Shown in pieces: positions 30,905 to 41,291 of a DNA stretch of 64,000 nt. Numbering within the stretch: position 1 is the first letter of the stretch; every line of letters begins with the position of its first letter. The stretch is from assembly GCA_905221615.1 (NCBI GenBank), contig CAJNDT010003068.1, positions 319,265 to 383,264 of the forward strand, in the 5' to 3' direction. The notes beneath the pieces were generated by a model that saw nothing but the letters and a program-made list of their open reading frames with translations, had not been told where the DNA came from and ran no database searches. A program made the translations under genes and the position numbers. This DNA comes from Symbiodinium sp. CCMP2592. Its lineage: Eukaryota > Sar > Dinophyceae > Suessiales > Symbiodiniaceae.

Positions 30905-31340
30905 CTCTAAATGTCTCATTTCAACCAACTGCATAGCAGATTGCAGAGAAGAGTCTGCAAACGTGCCAGCCGCGCTACTTGCTTCTCGATGAGGATGTCC
31001 AGAAACGTGACATGTGACGAAGATCAATTGGGGTTGTGGAAAGTTGTCGATCAAGGGGGGGGGCGGACATTTCTCATTTCAAAGGTTTGTTTGGGTGGCT
31101 TTGGTTCAGGGTTTGTATTGGATGAGGTTAAGAATTTGGGTTGCTGTTGTGACTGGAGGTTTTCTAGTACAGTAGGGGGTCAAGTTCGAGTTCATGCCAG
31201 TAGAGCAGTTTCGTTATGGATAAGGTTGTGGGTTGAGGTGGATGCTTTGGTTAGGGTTATGGTATAGTTCTGGGTGAAAGCTGGGGGCGGGAGGTATAGG
31301 CGAGGGCGTATGGCATGAGCGGGGGATGAATCCCTGCAGA
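30905..31340. other. Region upstream of the 341-aa gene
   Basis: Unique-looking sequence with a plus-strand frame at 30911-31267 whose second half is GGGTTTGTATTGG-type G/T-rich sequence. No support for a gene. A promoter for the minus-strand gene may lie here but no motif is recognisable. Confidence 0.3.
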
Positions 31341-31494
31341 AAACATTAAAGCCGCCTTTTACAAGCCCTGAAGGAAGCACTTGGCCTCATGAGATCTTCC
31401 TTACCCTGAGCCGCCACCTGAGATGCCGTGGTGCTATGTCTGCAGCTCCGTGTGACAGATGATGATGAACAGAAAAATAGTAATGATAGAAGTA

Positions 31495-31645
31495 GTCGCA
31501 GTCAGTGGTGATTCCTAATGATGATGATGATGATGATAATGCTTGTAAAAACAGAAGAATCACGGCCGCAATAGAAATAACAAGAACACCAATAGTAGTG
31601 GTTGCACTGATGATGATGATGATGATGATGACGATGATAACAACA
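31495..31645. repeat. GAT microsatellite
   Basis: (ATG)n runs at 31518-31537 and 31608-31636 with AACAAGAACACC between. The minus-strand Ile/Val frame here is an artefact. Confidence 0.8.
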
Positions 31646-32077
31646 TCGCAATATCTATGAAAGCCTGATGACGACACGTGGAAAAGTAGTAGCTACTATC
31701 ATCGTAACAATCACAGTTCGAAGACAGAGTTACGATAGCAGCAACCGCTATTACACTAATATTGACGGTGTTCTGTAAGGGTTACGGCCGGGGCTGCAAA
31801 ATGGGTACAATTTAAATTTAAGCGGGTTGCTGATGGGATTACCATAACGGCTACTGCAGGGTTTAGTACGAGAGTTCGGCGTCAAAGCTCCGTTTGAGTT
31901 TGGGGCTGAGGACTTCGAGTTAAGTCTACAACCAGCACCTAAGGAAATGGAAGTTTCCGTTCTTGTATCGACCATGTACTAGCGCGCCACGCGCAGATGC
32001 ATGACCCTGTCATCTTCTGCTGATGCGCTAGGGCTAAACCCTCATAACCCATGACCGCTTGAACCATTGAAACCCAG

Positions 32078-32704
32078 ATGGTAAACCGTCGAGCTGCGCA
32101 TGCTAGACCTAGATCCACTAAAGCCTTACTGCTCAAGCCCAAATCCCAAACCCCGAAACCACAAATCAGAACGGCCTACACCTTAAACATTGACCGAGCC
32201 GTCATTTATGCGGAGGCTCTGAAGCAGCAGCACTCATCCTCCCATGAACCCTCAGAGGAGTTGTAAACCACTGATTGCCTAAACTCAATTTAACGGCACT
32301 ACATCCGCAAACCTAAGCAACATATTTCTGAACCTGCAAGCTTTCTTCGCTCCCGCGAAGGTGGCTACTTCAGGTGCCCGAAGAGTCACACTAAGATTTT
32401 GGCGGTGTCGTATCACGTAAAAGAGAACCAAGAGGGTGCTCATTTCTTGCGGCCTTCTCTATATTATAGGAGTTTCAGATATAAGAAGCCTAACATTTCC
32501 AGGAGATCCTCTTTATTTCGATCGTCCACACTTTCAAGAGCAAACCCCAAAGTAGAAATCGCAAACTCTTATACAAATTCCTTGTTACAGTTCTTTGATG
32601 CTAACACAAACAGGCAAATTGAGGAGTCGAGTGTGCAGCCTAAGCGGCAAGCAAGCTCCTTGCTGTCAGGACCCGAAGCCTGCACCTTAAAGCCTAAACC
32701 TTAA
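32078..32704 (+). CDS. Probable coding region, unknown protein, two in-frame TAA
   Basis: Two plus-strand frames, 32078-32266 (ending IYAEALKQQHSSSHEPSEEL) and 32294-32704 (137 codons, including REGGYFRCPKSHTKILAVSY, FRYKKPNISRRSSLF and LQFFDANTNRQIEESSVQPK), lie in the same phase. They are separated only by 27 bases with TAA at 32264-32266 and 32291-32293. Composition is strongly coding on both sides. Options are a short intron, reassigned TAA, or a broken gene. No domain was recognised. It ends in telomere-like sequence (AAGCCTAAACC). Confidence 0.5.
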
Positions 32705-33259
32705 ACCCTGCATTATTAAGGGTCCAACTAGTCCATGTTTGTGGCTGTTGGTACCCAAAGCGTCCCCGAAGTCCTGCAACAAGTATGCTTCCTTGGGCAT
32801 CCCGACAGCGCTCGGCGAGGCGAAAACGCCCTGATCGGGCATGCGCGGCATCCCTGAAGCGAGGGAGTCTTAATCTGAACCTTAAGAAACCTACCCTTTT
32901 GGGGCTCGTTGCTATGATTTCCTTATATAGGTCCATCAATTGTTAGTTTTCTTCAGGGCCAAGGAAGGGCTTGTAGGGTCCAGGGTCAAAAGGTTTAGGT
33001 GAGAGCCGTAGAATCTGTTGGTTTACGCGTTGAAGGCTTTGGTTTCAGGGCAACAGTGGCTCAAGGTTAGGCCCTGCTTTGCGAAACAAAGCGACCAAAA
33101 CCACAAGGGAAGATGTTTTGATTCTACCTAGGTGACCACCAGTAGGCCCCACCCCTTACCTAAAACACGCCAAATTCGTGTCAGGGCTCTATATCCCGAA
33201 AAGGAGGGAGGGTCTCCCTTAAAACACCCATCTCGAGGGGTGTGCTTAATTTGTTCGGG

Positions 33260-33350
33260 TTTCTAACAGTAGCAGTAGCCGTAGCCGTAGCAGTGGCAGT
33301 GGTAGTAGCAGCAGCAGCAGGAGCAGTAGTGGTAGTTCTGGTACTAGTAA
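33260..33350. repeat. AGCAGT/GTAGCC trinucleotide repeat
   Basis: GTAGCAGTAGCCGTAGCAGTGG-type tract. It explains the Thr/Ala run in the minus-strand frame at 33181-33432. Confidence 0.75.
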
Positions 33351-33450
33351 TCGCAGAACTACCATTCACTGTTGGGGGATGATCCTCGACCAATCTCCCA
33401 TCTCCCTGCCCTGCCAGAAATGTATAAAACAAAACCTACAGAACTGTTGA

Positions 33451-33790
33451 AACACCCTATTGTTTCTGCCTGCGCCAGCAGCCGGAGGAAACCCCAGCAG
33501 CTCCAGGAAGAAGTCTTCCGATCTCCGGTATGAGCTTCCCCTAAAACATAACAGCCGTAAAGATCCCTTAACATGTGGCTATCTCAGGAAAACGGACAGC
33601 GACGTAATGAACTCTATATGTAAACTTTTGTACCATGCATTACCACAGGATGAATACAACTTGTGGAAAACATGCAATGTACAGGTCCAGAACAGCATCC
33701 AGCAAGAAGGCCCCGGCTTAGGCTTTGAAGTTTCGGACCCTAAACCCGAAACCCGCCCGTCATGCAGTTGGGATTTAGTGGCCAGCTGCA
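33451..33790 (+). CDS. Possible exon, unknown protein
   Basis: Open plus-strand frame; the stretch RKDPLTCGYLRKTDSDVMNS then CKLLYHALPQDEYNLWKTCN looks coding. CGCCAGCAG near 33478 is a possible acceptor. The end merges with GACCCTAAACCCG. A minus-strand frame overlaps at 33579-33806. Confidence 0.35.
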
Positions 33791-33998
33791 ATGAATTGGG
33801 TGCCAAGACCTGAACCTTACCAATCTTGCAACTGGCCCGACTACGAAATCTTGCTTAACGTGTCACACCACAACCTGAAACCGCGCCCGACCCGCACCGT
33901 GACTTCGACTACATCGAGATAGGAGCAAACAATCCACATCATGCGCGCAGTCCTGTTAAGGTGCTTACTGTCCATAGTACTTGCCACCTTATGTCCGT

Positions 33999-34375
33999 GA
34001 AAACAAAAATACCATGTGGAACCCGACAAACCCCATCCGCCGACCCGCCTACCTACCTTTGGTGCAGATACACGAGACACGCTTTCCATTTCTGAGACCG
34101 CTATGGCAGGACTTGTGACCAACACACATCCTGCATCCCATACGAAGAATCTCGCGCATGCACTAAAAGGCCGGTTTTACATCGCAAGATCTCAAGCGAC
34201 TCCTCTGCAACTGCAAGGTGACAAACAGCACCTTGCAGGAGATTTCACGTGGCTCATGTCCCGTGCTGCCGCCTTTCGTTAGCGTGACGATGGGGGCATC
34301 TTCAGCCAGCTCTTCTGGCTGAGAAAGCCTAGGGCACCCTTTACCTCGATAGTGGTTCACTACTCGGCTCGGGCT
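33999..34375 (+). CDS. Probable coding segment, one in-frame TAG
   Basis: Plus-strand frame open from 33999 to TAG at 34280-34282 (includes TFGADTRDTLSISETAMAGL and GDKQHLAGDFTWLMSRAAAF). It then continues 31 codons in the same frame (RDDGGIFSQLFWLRKPRAPF...) to a second TAG at 34376. A different frame over 33860-34091 is also coding-like (DFDYIEIGANNPHHARSPVK), so a splice join inside the overlap is possible. No family was recognised. Confidence 0.42.
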
Positions 34376-34454
34376 TAGGGTTCTGGGTATAATACAGTAT
34401 ACAGGGTTTGTAACCTACTGTGTAGGTAGATGGAGCCCCAAGGAAAGATGCTAG

Positions 34455-34570
34455 TTTACAGAAACTGCTCGGCAAGGACCAAATCCCAACTCGATGGCAG
34501 TCCCGAGAACGCATCAAGACATTCCGGTTGAGCTTTCAAGGGTATACCGATTCGCATCACGCTACTGAAT
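34455..34570 (+). CDS. Possible exon
   Basis: Plus-strand run FTETARQGPNPNSMAVPRTH followed by QDIPVELSRVYRFASRY to TGA. A second frame is open over the same bases. Confidence 0.25.
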
Positions 34571-34734
34571 TTGCTGCCCCTAACATGCGATGCCCCTCGC
34601 CAACCCTAAATACATTCCAGGGATTCCAGAAAACCGCCCTGGACATGACGGGAAAGTTATGCGCTATGCATTCCAACTGCCCTTCTTAAACCCGAAGCCC
34701 TAAACCCAAAAGCCCCAGACCCTAAACCCTAAAG

Positions 34735-35030
34735 GCACTCCTGTCATTTGTGACTCCCTATTTCTGTCATTTGTGACTCCCTAGGTTCCTGGGTCTGGCC
34801 CAGGCAAATCCCCGTCATTTGTGACTCCCTCCGCCTGCCATCACCACACATCACCTCACCCGAAAGTGCTCATATTCATTGGCAGGCCTGTGATTTCCTC
34901 TCCAACAAGCACCTGTCATCTGTGACTCCCGACCCTTTTGCCTTGCTTGTCAATGTGGTTTTCACACAGCAACACCGGTCATCTGTGACTCCCTTACTTT
35001 TCCTTCTTCTGGTCATCTGTGAGCACTCCT
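34735..35030. repeat. GTCATTTGTGACTCCC motif cluster, left
   Basis: Copies start at 34743, 34766, 34814, 34915 (GTCATCTGTGACTCCC), 34978 and a partial one at 35012. The motif also occurs at the far side of the minisatellite block. Confidence 0.75.
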
Positions 35031-36250
35031 TAAGGTCTTCGTCTTGGGTGAAAGGTTCTTCTTGGATTCACCCCTTAGGATTCCCTCTTCGGCAAAAGGT
35101 TCATGCTGGATTCACTCCTTAGGGTCTTCGTCTTCGGTAATAGGTTCCTGCTGGGTTCACTCCTTAGGGCCTGGGTCCTCCTCAGGGCCTGGGTCCTGCT
35201 GGGTTCACTCCTTAGGGTCTTCGTCTTGGGTGAACGGTTCTTCTTGGATTCACCCCTTTGGGTTTTTGTCTTCGGCACTGGGTCTTGCTGGGTTCACTCC
35301 TTGGGGTCTTCGTCTTGGGTGAAAAGTTCTTCTTGGATTCACCCCTTAGGGTTTCATCTTCGGCTAAAGGTTCCTGCTGGGTTCACTCCTTAGGGTCTTC
35401 GTCTTGGGTGAAAGGTTCTTGTTGGATTCAACCCTTAGGGTTTTTGTCTTCGGCACTGGGTCCTGCTGGGTTCACTCCTTAGGGTCTTCGTCTTGGGTGA
35501 AAAGTTCTTCTTGGATTCACTCCTGCTGGGTTCACTATCTTCGGCTAAAGGTTCATGCTGGATTCACTCCTTAGGGTTTGCGTCTTCGGTAATAGAATGT
35601 TGCCGGGGTTTAGGGTTTAGGGATTGGGGTGTAAGGGTTTAGGGTACAGGGTCTCACCTTGGGCAAAAGGTTCCTGCTGGGTTCCGTCCTTTTTGTCTTC
35701 GTCTTGGGTGAAAGGTTCTTCTCAGATTCACCCCTAAGGGTTTCATCTTCGGCTAAAGGTTCATGCTGGATTCACTCCTTAGGGTTTTTTCGTTTTCGGT
35801 AAAAGAATGTTGCTGGGTACACTCCTTAGGGTCTTCGTCTTGGGTGAAAGGTTTTCTTGGATTCACCCCAGAGTTTTTCGGGTCAAAGGTTCTTCTTGGA
35901 TTCACCCCTTTGAGCGTCATCTTCCGCAAAAGGTTCATGCTGGATTCACTCCTTAGGGTTTTTGTCTTCGGTAATAGGTTCCCGTTGGGTTCACTCCTTA
36001 GGGTCTTCGTCTTGGGTGAAATGTTTTCTTGGATTCGCCCAACAGGGTTTCATCTTCGGCGAAAGGTTCCTGCTGGCTTCACTCTTTTGGGTTTTTGTCT
36101 TCGCTAATAGGCTCCTGCTGGATTCACTCCTCAAATTCTGCGCTGAAAGGCCGAAAGGCCCATCTTCGGCACACGATTCCTGCTGGATTCGCTCCTTAGG
36201 GTTTTTGTCTTCGGTAGTAAGTTCCTGCTGGATTCACTCCTTGTTGCGGG
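35031..36250. repeat. Minisatellite of about 50 bp units
   Basis: More than 20 degenerate copies of units such as TTAGGGTCTTCGTCTTGGGT and AAAGGTTCTTCTTGGATTCA, alternating with TTCGGTAATAGGTTCCTGCT and GGGTTCACTCC. Unit length varies between about 45 and 55 bp. The plus-strand frames of 66-114 codons (GSCWVHSLGSSSWV type) are artefacts of the repeat unless transcribed evidence says otherwise. Confidence 0.85.
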
Positions 36251-36274
36251 TTTTTTAAGCAGTACTAGAGGCGT

Positions 36275-36427
36275 ATTATATGTATACATATATATATATA
36301 TATATATATACTTATAAAGATATATATATATATGCGCTCATAACACATTATGTATTATGTATTATGTATTATATTTTATACTATATATTAAATACTATAT
36401 ATTATCTAATACTTTTAATATTATATA

Positions 36428-36467
<40 letters not shown>

Positions 36468-36556
36468 TTATTTTATATTATACATTATATAGTATATATT
36501 ATAGGTTATATAATATATACTATATAATACATATATATTTTATATTTTAAGTTGAT

Positions 36557-36613
<57 letters not shown>

Positions 36614-36655
36614 TATATATGTATATATATATATGTATATATATATATATGTAAT
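36275..36655. repeat. TA-rich microsatellite
   Basis: Long (TA)n runs at 36286-36312, 36428-36462 and 36560-36650 with TATTATGTATTATG units. Tyr/Ile frames are artefacts. Confidence 0.92.
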
Positions 36656-36684
36656 TCTGAATTGGAAGCAGGCATATGGTTGTG

Positions 36685-36850
36685 CGTTGTGCGAAAAATA
36701 CACCTCTCCTAGGGAAAAACACTACTTTCGTGCGAAAGTGCACGAAGCCTAGGAAAAACTGCATTTTCAGCGAGAAAATGCACCAAACCCAGGGAAAACC
36801 AAGATTTCTTAAAAATGAGCACCGCGCCTAGGAAATATTGCAGATTTGGG
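36685..36850. repeat. Degenerate repeats of a GCGAAAATGCACC-CCTAGG unit
   Basis: Four imperfect copies of GCGAAAATGCACCAA followed by CCTAGGGAAAAC at about 35-40 bp spacing. Confidence 0.6.
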
Positions 36851-36859
36851 CAAACTGAC

Positions 36860-37125
36860 TACAGTCATGTGTGACTCCCAGTTTTCCGTTTCAAACATGA
36901 AAGCAATCGGTGCATGTGCTGGCATGTACCAAACCCCTGGAAGGGTCTCCATTTTCAGCCGTTGAACCACCTGTCATTTGTGACTCCCTGGTCGGCTGTT
37001 GGACAACAAGGTTCCTGAAGACAAACGTTCAAAAATATCCCAAAACCCTAGGGAGTCACAAATGACAGGAGTGCCCAGGCAAATCCCCGTCATTTGTGAC
37101 TCCCTCCGCCTGCCATCACCACCCC
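36860..37125. repeat. GTCATTTGTGACTCCC motif cluster, right
   Basis: Direct copies at 36864 (GTCATGTGTGACTCCC), 36973 and 37089, and an inverted copy at 37051-37066. The segment 37076-37122 repeats 34801-34848 (begins CAGGCAAATCCCCGTCATTT), and 37050-37075 is the exact inverse of 34735-34760. Confidence 0.75.
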
Positions 37126-37229
37126 TAAAGCCCTGAACCCTAAAGCCTTAGGGCCTTAGACCCCAACCCTGGTGCAGCAAAGCAGCCCTCAAGAATGGAT
37201 TCGTTGCATCAAGGGTTTAGGGTTAAGGG

Positions 37230-37338
37230 GTTTACCTATAGTCTCCATTGTGGTTCCTTTTTGGGCTTACCCTAGGATCCGACTTCTAAAAACTATTTGG
37301 TTAAACCAAAAAGGAGCTACAATGGAGACTCTAGGTAG
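37230..37338. mobile_element. Foldback hairpin, family C
   Basis: Arms TTACCTATAGTCTCCATTGT and ACAATGGAGACTCTAGGTAG; inner GGTTCCTTTTTGGGCTTACC pairs with GGTTAAACCAAAAAGGAGCT; centre CTAGGATCCGAC. Confidence 0.78.
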
Positions 37339-37423
37339 GATGGGTTGGGGTTCAGGGTTCAGGTGTGTAGAGATTTAGGGCTTAGGTCAGAAATGTTGAG
37401 CAGTCACCTGAGTGCCCTGAACC

Positions 37424-37997
37424 CTAATGAAATTGTACCCTAGATTGGAACCGCAGCCGCAGATGGCAAAGGCAGTCTCCTTGCTTCAGAAAAACAGATC
37501 TCAAGATACGTTTTGTCCTCATTCTATACCAGCTTCCTAGGGGACACCTAAACACCTGCGCCTGCATCCAACCCCTGAGCCCGTCTCTATACTTTAAATA
37601 ACCCCGAAGGTTCCGGAATATCTCACTGCTTCGAATTCGCTCACTCCAGAACTTCAGGTGGCACGTGCAGCCTGCAAGCGACAGGGTCGCAAAGCTTCGG
37701 CTGCAAAAACATGAGTTCGGATTTAGGGAACGAATAAGAAACAATCAGCAACAAACAGACGGAGGAATACAGGAATGCAGAAAAACACAACTTCATAACT
37801 TGCACGGCATGTATTAGATGTATGGCGGAAGCCCAGATGTTGGACCAGCTGCTACATGGACCAATGCTGGCCAGGGACTCCAGCTTGAGTTCTGTATGTT
37901 CACGTCGCACCTGAAACCGTGAGCTCCGTACTAGATTGCCGGAAAGATCTGCACACACCCACACCGTCTGCCTTGTGGGCTGACTTGCAACCTCCAA
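37424..37997. other. Unique sequence, coding status unclear
   Basis: Overlapping open frames exist on the minus strand (37424-37744 and 37641-37997) and on the plus strand (about 37441-37550). Composition does not decide between them. There are no telomere-like heptamers here, so an exon is plausible, but I cannot support one frame. Confidence 0.25.
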
Positions 37998-38819
37998 CTC
38001 TTGAAGTCACATTGTCATACACCCTTGCACCGCAAACCCTTCGCAATTATATACCTTGAGCCTCAAACCCTGAACCCTAGAGACCCCAAGGCATCTAACT
38101 CGGAACAGATGCCTTGGCTATGCCTCAGGATCCATGTGTCCGTTACTATTTGGGTGCATGGACCCTTCGGGCATCCCCTATTCTAAATAAGGCCCCTACA
38201 CTACACCCTATAGTAACCGTCATAGACACCTAAGAGGAACCCTTAAAAGGAGTATACTGTTTGGGTACACGGACCCTTAGGGTATAACCTATTCTTACTT
38301 TTGCGGCCCCTATACTATACCGCAGAGTAACCTTGATAGACTCCTGACAGGAACCCTTAAAAGGAACCCTATTCTAATTGCTAAGGGAACTCTTAAAAGG
38401 AACCCTATTAAAATTACTAAGGCACCTATGTTATCCCTGCTCTCCCGCCTCGTTTCTTGCATGCATCACAGCGGCTCGGACAGAGGACAGCACTTGCTCC
38501 ATACGGGAGTCTGTGGCCTTTGCAGGATTGCGCTTTGGGGCTCTGGGGTTAGGGTTTAGGGTTCCTTGAAAAGAGTACTATAAGGTTTCCTCTAGGGGAT
38601 CTAGAAGGCTTAGGGATGTTTAGGGTTTAGGGGCCTAGGCTTTCTTGAGAGGCTACTATAAGGTTTCGTTCAAGGTCTATAGGGTTTAGGGTTTCGAGGT
38701 TGGGGCCTCAAAGGGGTTCGGGGGTCTACTAGGAGCTGTAGAAGTTTCACGTGTTTGTTGCTCAGGCGGCTTCGAGGTTAAGGGGTTTAGGGTTTTTTAG
38801 CCCCTTTTTCCCCGAAGTC

Positions 38820-38945
38820 GCAAGCGAACTTAGGGTTTACGGCTTAGGGTTTAGGAATTAGGGTTTAGGGTTTAGCGGTTTAGGGTTTAGGGTTTACGGC
38901 TTAGGGTTTAGGAATTAGGAATTAGGGTTTAGGCTTTAGGAATTA
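38820..38945. repeat. TTTAGGG run with GGAATTA variants
   Basis: GGGTTTAGGGTTTA and GGCTTAGGGTTTAGGAATTA units, just left of a coding-like segment that starts after GGAATTAG. Confidence 0.75.
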
Positions 38946-38946
38946 G

Positions 38947-39275
38947 GACAGCCGTGTATTGCCCCACAACGCAAGCGAATGCCGGGATTCCAAGACCTCC
39001 CCCAGACTTCAATGTGCACCCAGGCTTCAGTCAGAAGAGAGTGTCGGGAGTTTCCGACAATTAGGGGTACCTTATTCTGGGGTCCTTTTAATCAGGATCC
39101 TACTATTTAGGGTAAAATATTAGGGCCCCCTATTTTCGGAAACTCCCGTGTCTCTTGTACTATAGGTCAGGGCATGCCAAGAAATCCTGAACGGCACTAT
39201 AGTCACAAAACGTGCCTCAAGGAGGCGTGGCCACTTTCGCAGCCCAGAAATCTTGATTACGACGCCATTGGGTAG
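38947..39275 (+). CDS. Possible exon interrupted by a hairpin element
   Basis: From GAC at 38947, after GGAATTAG, the plus strand is open for 33 codons to GTGTC at 39041-39045, where hairpin A begins. After the second GTGTC at 39148-39152 the same frame continues (SCTIGQGMPRNPERHYSHKT then CLKEAWPLSQPRNLDYDAIG) to TAG 39273-39275. Element plus repeat is 107 bp, so the frame is only kept if the hairpin is removed precisely. 73 codons in total; no domain was recognised. Confidence 0.35.
39046..39147. mobile_element. Foldback hairpin, family A, flanked by GTGTC
   Basis: Arms GGGAGTTTCCGACAATTAGG and CCCTATTTTCGGAAACTCCC with central CAGGATCCTACTATTTAGG. Direct 5-bp GTGTC at both edges, not palindromic, so a true target duplication. 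Confidence 0.78.
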
Positions 39276-39439
39276 CATGATGAGGGAGACCCCTTAAAGG
39301 GTACCCCTTCCGAACCCCACTTCGGCTCTCTTAAAAGGGACCTTATTGAGAGGGTCTATATCCCCGAGGGTCCCCCTAATCCTAACTCCCAGCCATGTGA
39401 AGTATCATCCCCGGAACCACAGGCGACTGGACCTAGGAT

Positions 39440-39620
39440 GCCCAGCAACCTAGGAATAAAAAGGGATCCCTTTTGGTATTGGGTAACTTTATAAGGAACC
39501 TAGGACTACAAAAAGGGAATAAGGGTACTACATAGCAGCCCTTTACAGAACTTCTATAAAGGAACCCTGCCCTTATCCCTTTTGAGGACTACAAAAAGGG
39601 AATAAGGGTAGTACCGGGCA
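39440..39620. mobile_element. Foldback element, family L
   Basis: Contains GGAATAAAAAGGGATCCCTT on one side and AAAAAGGGAATAAGGGTA repeated on the other. A related element lies near 42.84-42.99 kb. Structure is complex and may include a partial duplication (AAAAAGGGAATAAGGGTA occurs twice). Confidence 0.45.
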
Positions 39621-39671
39621 CCTTAGGGACTGGAGGTAACTCCCACATCCGAAACTCCCTCGAACCGAAAC

Positions 39672-39868
39672 TCCAAGGGTAAAAGGAGGGACCCTTAATA
39701 AGGACGCCTCGGTATATACCCTTAATTTTGCCATTATATATACCCATTATATAGCAATATAGCCATTATTATATACCCATTATTTAGCAATATAGCCATT
39801 ATATACCCATTATATAGCCCATTATAGGGTAGGGGTCCCCATTAAGGGTCCCTCCTTTCCCCCCCTTT
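39672..39868. mobile_element. Foldback element, family K
   Basis: Arms GGGTAAAAGGAGGGACCCTT and TTAAGGGTCCCTCCTTTCCC around tandem TATACCCATTATATAGC units. Confidence 0.65.
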
Positions 39869-39882
39869 GAGAAGCTCAGACC

Positions 39883-40068
39883 CTAGAGGTCCGCCTGCAG
39901 CTGGTTTTGCAGCTCCTCCTCCAGCTCGTGAACACGCCTTTTTGCAAGGACTGCATGGGCAGTTATAAGTGGGGTTTTAAGTCCCCCAATATGGGTTATA
40001 AGTATGATTACCCTACTTATAACCCCACTTATAAATACCCATGAACCTCCAAGCAAGGACTGCTGAAA
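39883..40068 (-). CDS. Possible coiled-coil exon interrupted by a hairpin
   Basis: On the minus strand, after TTTCAG at about 40069, a few codons lead into hairpin B at 39955-40052, then AVLAKRRVHELEEELQNQLQ and ADL to TAG. The heptad-like Glu/Leu/Gln pattern indicates a coiled coil. The hairpin is flanked by an 11-bp direct repeat. TTTCAG supplied by the telomere-like sequence would serve as acceptor. Confidence 0.4.
   Translation of the reverse strand, partial: FQQSLLGGSWVFISGVISRVIILITHIGGLKTPLITAHAVLAKRRVHELEEELQNQLQADL
39955..40052. mobile_element. Foldback hairpin, family B, 11-bp direct repeat
   Basis: Flanked by GCAAGGACTGC at 39944-39954 and again at 40053-40063. Right arm ends ACCCATGAACCTCCAA; the left arm begins at ATGGGCAGTTATAAG and lacks the usual TTGGAGGTTC tip, so the left end may have been trimmed at or after insertion. 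Confidence 0.7.
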
Positions 40069-40210
40069 CCCAAACACTGAACCCTAAAACACCCTAAACC
40101 CCTTGCAAATTCTAAACCCTGAACTAAGCCCTGGGTTTTTTTGTTAACCCAACTTCCGCACTTCTGAGGGTCCATGTACCCACACATTCTATATCAGTCT
40201 CTCGGCCCGC

Positions 40211-40408
40211 ATGTACCTGGGAGAGCTTACGCTGTGTCTTTCGAATAACTGGCAAACACCTCGTTTTATAGTTCGCCCGATAGTCTTCTTCAAATCAAAG
40301 GTAGATTGTACTGGATTTTGGGATAAAGCCTATTGCTTCAGAAAGCAAAGTCGTCAACCCAAACTTAAAGCAACAAGACCTACTACACCCCGAACGTTGA
40401 CGCCTTAA
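40211..40408 (+). CDS. Possible coding segment, unknown protein
   Basis: 65-codon frame with an ATG start (MYLGELTLCLSNNWQTPRFI... then DKAYCFRKQSRQPKLKATRP). Basic, balanced composition. No domain was recognised and no splice edge is clear. Confidence 0.33.
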   Translation: MYLGELTLCLSNNWQTPRFIVRPIVFFKSKVDCTGFWDKAYCFRKQSRQPKLKATRPTTPRTLTP

Positions 40409-40409
40409 A

Positions 40410-41290
40410 CTCTGCGGCATTCTCCTTTACAGAAGCCTCGTAAGACCGCAGCTGAAACCATTGAGCCCTTCTGGAATCTAAAGAACCTTTACAAACCCGT
40501 TTTAAGCCCTGTTAGAGCCCTCACAACCCCTCTCAACCTTGAAGAACCCGTATGCACCACTGTCCGAAGCCTTCTAAACCCTCACCCCAATACGCTTCTG
40601 GAGCCTGTGCAGCTCAAGGCTTTGCGTCGACTTCCGCCGCAATTCCACTTCAAGTGACCGCCTGACAGTGACATATCCGGGCTTCTCGGGCTTCGTCAAA
40701 GGACTCTCCTTTAAAGGAATGCTAGTCCCAGTCTAATTATTAAGGCCCCTATATCAGAGAGCCCTTATAGTATCCAGTAGCCCTTATAGACCTAGCTAGA
40801 GGGGCTGCAGGGACTGTAGAGGAAGTTTGTCATGTCCAAGAGGACTGTTAAGATGGTTTTCTAGGATCTTTTGAAAACGTTTGGTTCGCACATGGTTTTA
40901 AAAGGGTTGCGTTGGGTCTGCGGTTCAGAGCTTTCAGGAGTTCTGACTCCAGGAGCTAGCGGGCTTCAGACGGCGAGCACTGCTTCATCACGGATCGTCG
41001 TCCTAAACTTGAGGGTTACGTAGGGTACTGCTTCGATACAGTTACAGTCTGTGCTAGGGCTACGACTAAGGGCCTATTATTCCACGACTGTTACTGAGTG
41101 GGGGGAGTAGCCAATGGGTCACTGAGACTTAGCAGAGTTTATAGGATTGTGCAGAGTTCCGAAGGGCCTCGCAATCATAATCAGTGGATACTGGTATCCC
41201 TGGGTCGCGGACCACGTCTCCGCCATTGGCGCCGTCATGCCTGTCGCTGGGACAGCCTGATTTCGATGGAAGGCACTTCACCCGAGTGGC
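40410..41290. other. Mixed region, little supported
   Basis: Short runs of CTAAACCCT-type sequence, part of a family D-like piece near 40735-40790, and a plus-strand frame at 41098-41290 (RIVQSSEGPRNHNQWILVSL...) that stops in a family G hairpin. That last segment could be an exon. Confidence 0.27.
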
Positions 41291-41291
41291 T

